In this document: one piece after another, positions 4,546 to 5,761 of the stretch
Layout: every line of letters begins with the position of its first letter
How positions within the stretch are numbered: position 1 is the first letter of the stretch
From: Desulfuromonadaceae bacterium
GTDB taxonomy: Bacteria > Desulfobacterota > Desulfuromonadia > Geobacterales > Pseudopelobacteraceae
DNA: 5,761 bases
Assembly (NCBI GenBank): GCA_028686145.1
Contig: JAQUCQ010000227.1
Span: 1-5,761, forward strand
Reading direction: 5' to 3'
Made by a program: the position numbers and the translations under genes
Notes under the pieces: model-generated
Told to the model about the DNA's origin: nothing
What the model saw: only the letters and a program-made list of their open reading frames with translations
Database searches by the model: none

Positions 4546-5761
4546 ATGTCTGTAATGAACTCAATATCAACCGAACAATTACGCCAGTGGGACAAACGCC
4601 ACGTCTGGCATCCTTTTACCCAGATGCAGGAATGGGACCGTGACGACCAGATTATTATTGTCAAGGGGGAGGGGTGCTGGCTGATTGACTCAGATGGCAA
4701 GCGATACCTTGATGGCGTGGCCTCTATGTGGACAAATGTTCATGGTCACTGCCGCCGGGAGTTGAACGAGGCTCTGAAAGAACAGGTCGATCGCCTGGAA
4801 CATTCAACTCTGTTGGGACTGGGCAGCGAACAAAGTATTATTTTGGCAGCACAGCTGGCCAAAATAACTCCTCCCGGGCTTGACCGCTTCTTTTATTCGG
4901 ATAACGGTTCGACAGCCATGGAAGTTGCGGTCAAGATGGCCTATCAATACCAGGTTCATGCGGGTCAACCGGAACGGAGCCGCTTTATAACCTTCAGGAA
5001 TGCGTATCATGGTGATACTCTTGGTGCGGTGAGCGTTGGCGGGATCGACATTTATCATACAACCTTCAAACCGCTCATGTTTGATACCTTGCAGGCTCCG
5101 GCTCCCTATTGCTACCGCTGCGAGCTTGGCTGCAACAGACGTTCATGCAACTTGGACTGTATTGATTCACTCGAAGAGATTATGAAGCTCAATGCAGGAC
5201 TGGTTGCCGGGCTCGTGATTGAGCCGCTTGTTCAAGGTGCCGGAGGGATGATTGTTCAACCGGAAGGGTTTTTGAGGCGGGTTAGAGATCTGTGTGACCG
5301 GTATGGTATATTGATGATTGCTGATGAAGTTGCTACCGGTTTTGGTAGAACCGGAGCGATGTTTGCCTGCAACCATGAGGGAGTCATACCGGATATCATG
5401 GCAATTTCTAAAGGTATCGCGGCTGGATATCTTCCGCTGGCTGCAACAGTGACAGGTGATAAAGTTTACTCGGCCTTTTTAGGCTCGTATTCCGAGTTGA
5501 AGACCTTTTTCCATGGTCACACATTTACCGGGAATCCGTTGGCCTGTGCCGTTGCTTTGAAAAGTCTGGAACTGTTTCAGCAGAACAATCTGCTGGCAGA
5601 GCTGCAACCTAAAATATCCCAGCTTAAACAACGACTTGATGATTGTGAAGTGCTGCCGCATGTCGGCAATGTGCGGCAGTGCGGTTTGGCCGCCGGCATA
5701 GAACTGGTTGAAAACAAGGAAACTGGGGCACCATATCCCTGGGAGGAGCAGATTGGAATCA
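4546..5761 (+). CDS. bioA: Adenosylmethionine/lysine-8-amino-7-oxononanoate aminotransferase (BioA), 3' end outside window
   Basis: BioA is the PLP aminotransferase that converts 8-amino-7-oxononanoate (KAPA) to 7,8-diaminopelargonic acid, the third of the four late biotin steps. The frame stays open for 405 codons to the window edge; the family is about 430-455 residues, so only the C-terminal end is missing. Visible class III signatures are WHPFTQM (21-27), W62 in SMWTNVHGH, DNGSTAMEVAVKMA (119-132), AYHGDT (153-158, Y154), IEPLVQGAGGM (225-235), DEVATGFGRTG (260-270, D260 binds the PLP pyridine nitrogen), the Schiff-base K289 in ISKG, and FFHGHTFTGNPLA (321-333). HSTLLGL (86-92) and HPFTQM resemble the lysine-using Bacillus enzyme more than E. 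coli BioA, so the amino donor may be lysine rather than SAM. A five-cysteine insert spans residues 189-205. The ATG at 4546 is chosen because AGGA (4534-4537) is eight bases upstream; the in-frame ATG at 4555 is too distant. Confidence 0.93.
   Translation, partial: MSVMNSISTEQLRQWDKRHVWHPFTQMQEWDRDDQIIIVKGEGCWLIDSDGKRYLDGVASMWTNVHGHCRRELNEALKEQVDRLEHSTLLGLGSEQSIILAAQLAKITPPGLDRFFYSDNGSTAMEVAVKMAYQYQVHAGQPERSRFITFRNAYHGDTLGAVSVGGIDIYHTTFKPLMFDTLQAPAPYCYRCELGCNRRSCNLDCIDSLEEIMKLNAGLVAGLVIEPLVQGAGGMIVQPEGFLRRVRDLCDRYGILMIADEVATGFGRTGAMFACNHEGVIPDIMAISKGIAAGYLPLAATVTGDKVYSAFLGSYSELKTFFHGHTFTGNPLACAVALKSLELFQQNNLLAELQPKISQLKQRLDDCEVLPHVGNVRQCGLAAGIELVENKETGAPYPWEEQIGI

Noticed and set aside
4527..4556. 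Promoter-like pair TTGGCA (4527-4532) and TGTAAT (4551-4556), 18-base spacer
   Set aside because: Good matches, but the -10 lies inside bioA codons 2-4, so the transcript would start within the gene, after both possible start codons. The next in-frame ATG (4624) would remove the conserved HPFTQ residues.
4539..4643. 34-codon frame beginning ATG at 4539, overlapping the bioA start
   Set aside because: It is out of frame with bioA, only one base from the ribosome binding site core, and its product has no recognisable features.
218..5700. GCCGGCATA repeated at 218, 512 and 5692
   Set aside because: The copies lie in coding sequence in fabD, fabG and bioA, two of them reading as Ala-Gly-Ile codons. 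Spacing is irregular with no shared flanks, so this is codon-usage coincidence rather than a repeat family.

Overview
The window is a compact, plus-strand run of housekeeping genes: the 3' end of fabD, then fabG, acpP, fabF, rpiB, glyA and the first nine-tenths of bioA. Nothing convincing is encoded on the minus strand. No tRNA, rRNA, CRISPR array, insertion sequence, phage gene or integrase is visible. Base composition is moderate (mid-40s % GC by eye, not computed) and looks even throughout. Every gene starts with ATG behind a recognisable Shine-Dalgarno sequence. Gene order and protein style (FabF and SHMT wording, fabD-fabG-acpP-fabF followed by rpiB and glyA) fit an anaerobic deltaproteobacterial lineage, Desulfuromonadales/Geobacter-like or Desulfobulbales-like. 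This assignment rests on recalled gene order and sequence, not on a search.

Layout: fabD (2-253, 5' end missing) overlaps fabG (250-984) by ATGA. A 108-base gap then carries a candidate sigma70 promoter, a 14-base perfect palindrome, a second inverted repeat and a very strong ribosome binding site before acpP (1093-1326). acpP is closed by a textbook intrinsic terminator (1342-1371). fabF (1410-2642) and rpiB (2657-3100) are 14 bases apart and probably co-transcribed. A hairpin with a T-rich tail follows rpiB (3137-3173). glyA (3217-4464) stands alone and ends in a strong 13-pair terminator (4487-4522). bioA (4546 onward, 3' end missing) starts only 23 bases after that terminator's T-run.

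How the genes fit together: FabD loads malonate onto acyl carrier protein (ACP), FabF condenses, and FabG reduces the beta-ketoacyl-ACP. AcpP carries the growing chain. RpiB interconverts ribose-5-phosphate and ribulose-5-phosphate. GlyA converts serine to glycine and charges folate with one-carbon units. BioA makes diaminopelargonic acid on the way to biotin, the cofactor of acetyl-CoA carboxylase, which supplies malonyl-CoA to FabD. The pimelate part of biotin is itself usually built on ACP.

I found no previously undescribed system. The points most worth a second look are the unassigned palindrome/inverted-repeat region in front of acpP, the isolation of acpP between its own promoter and terminator, the Bacillus-type (possibly lysine-using) character of BioA together with its five-cysteine insert, and the placement of bioA right behind a strong terminator.
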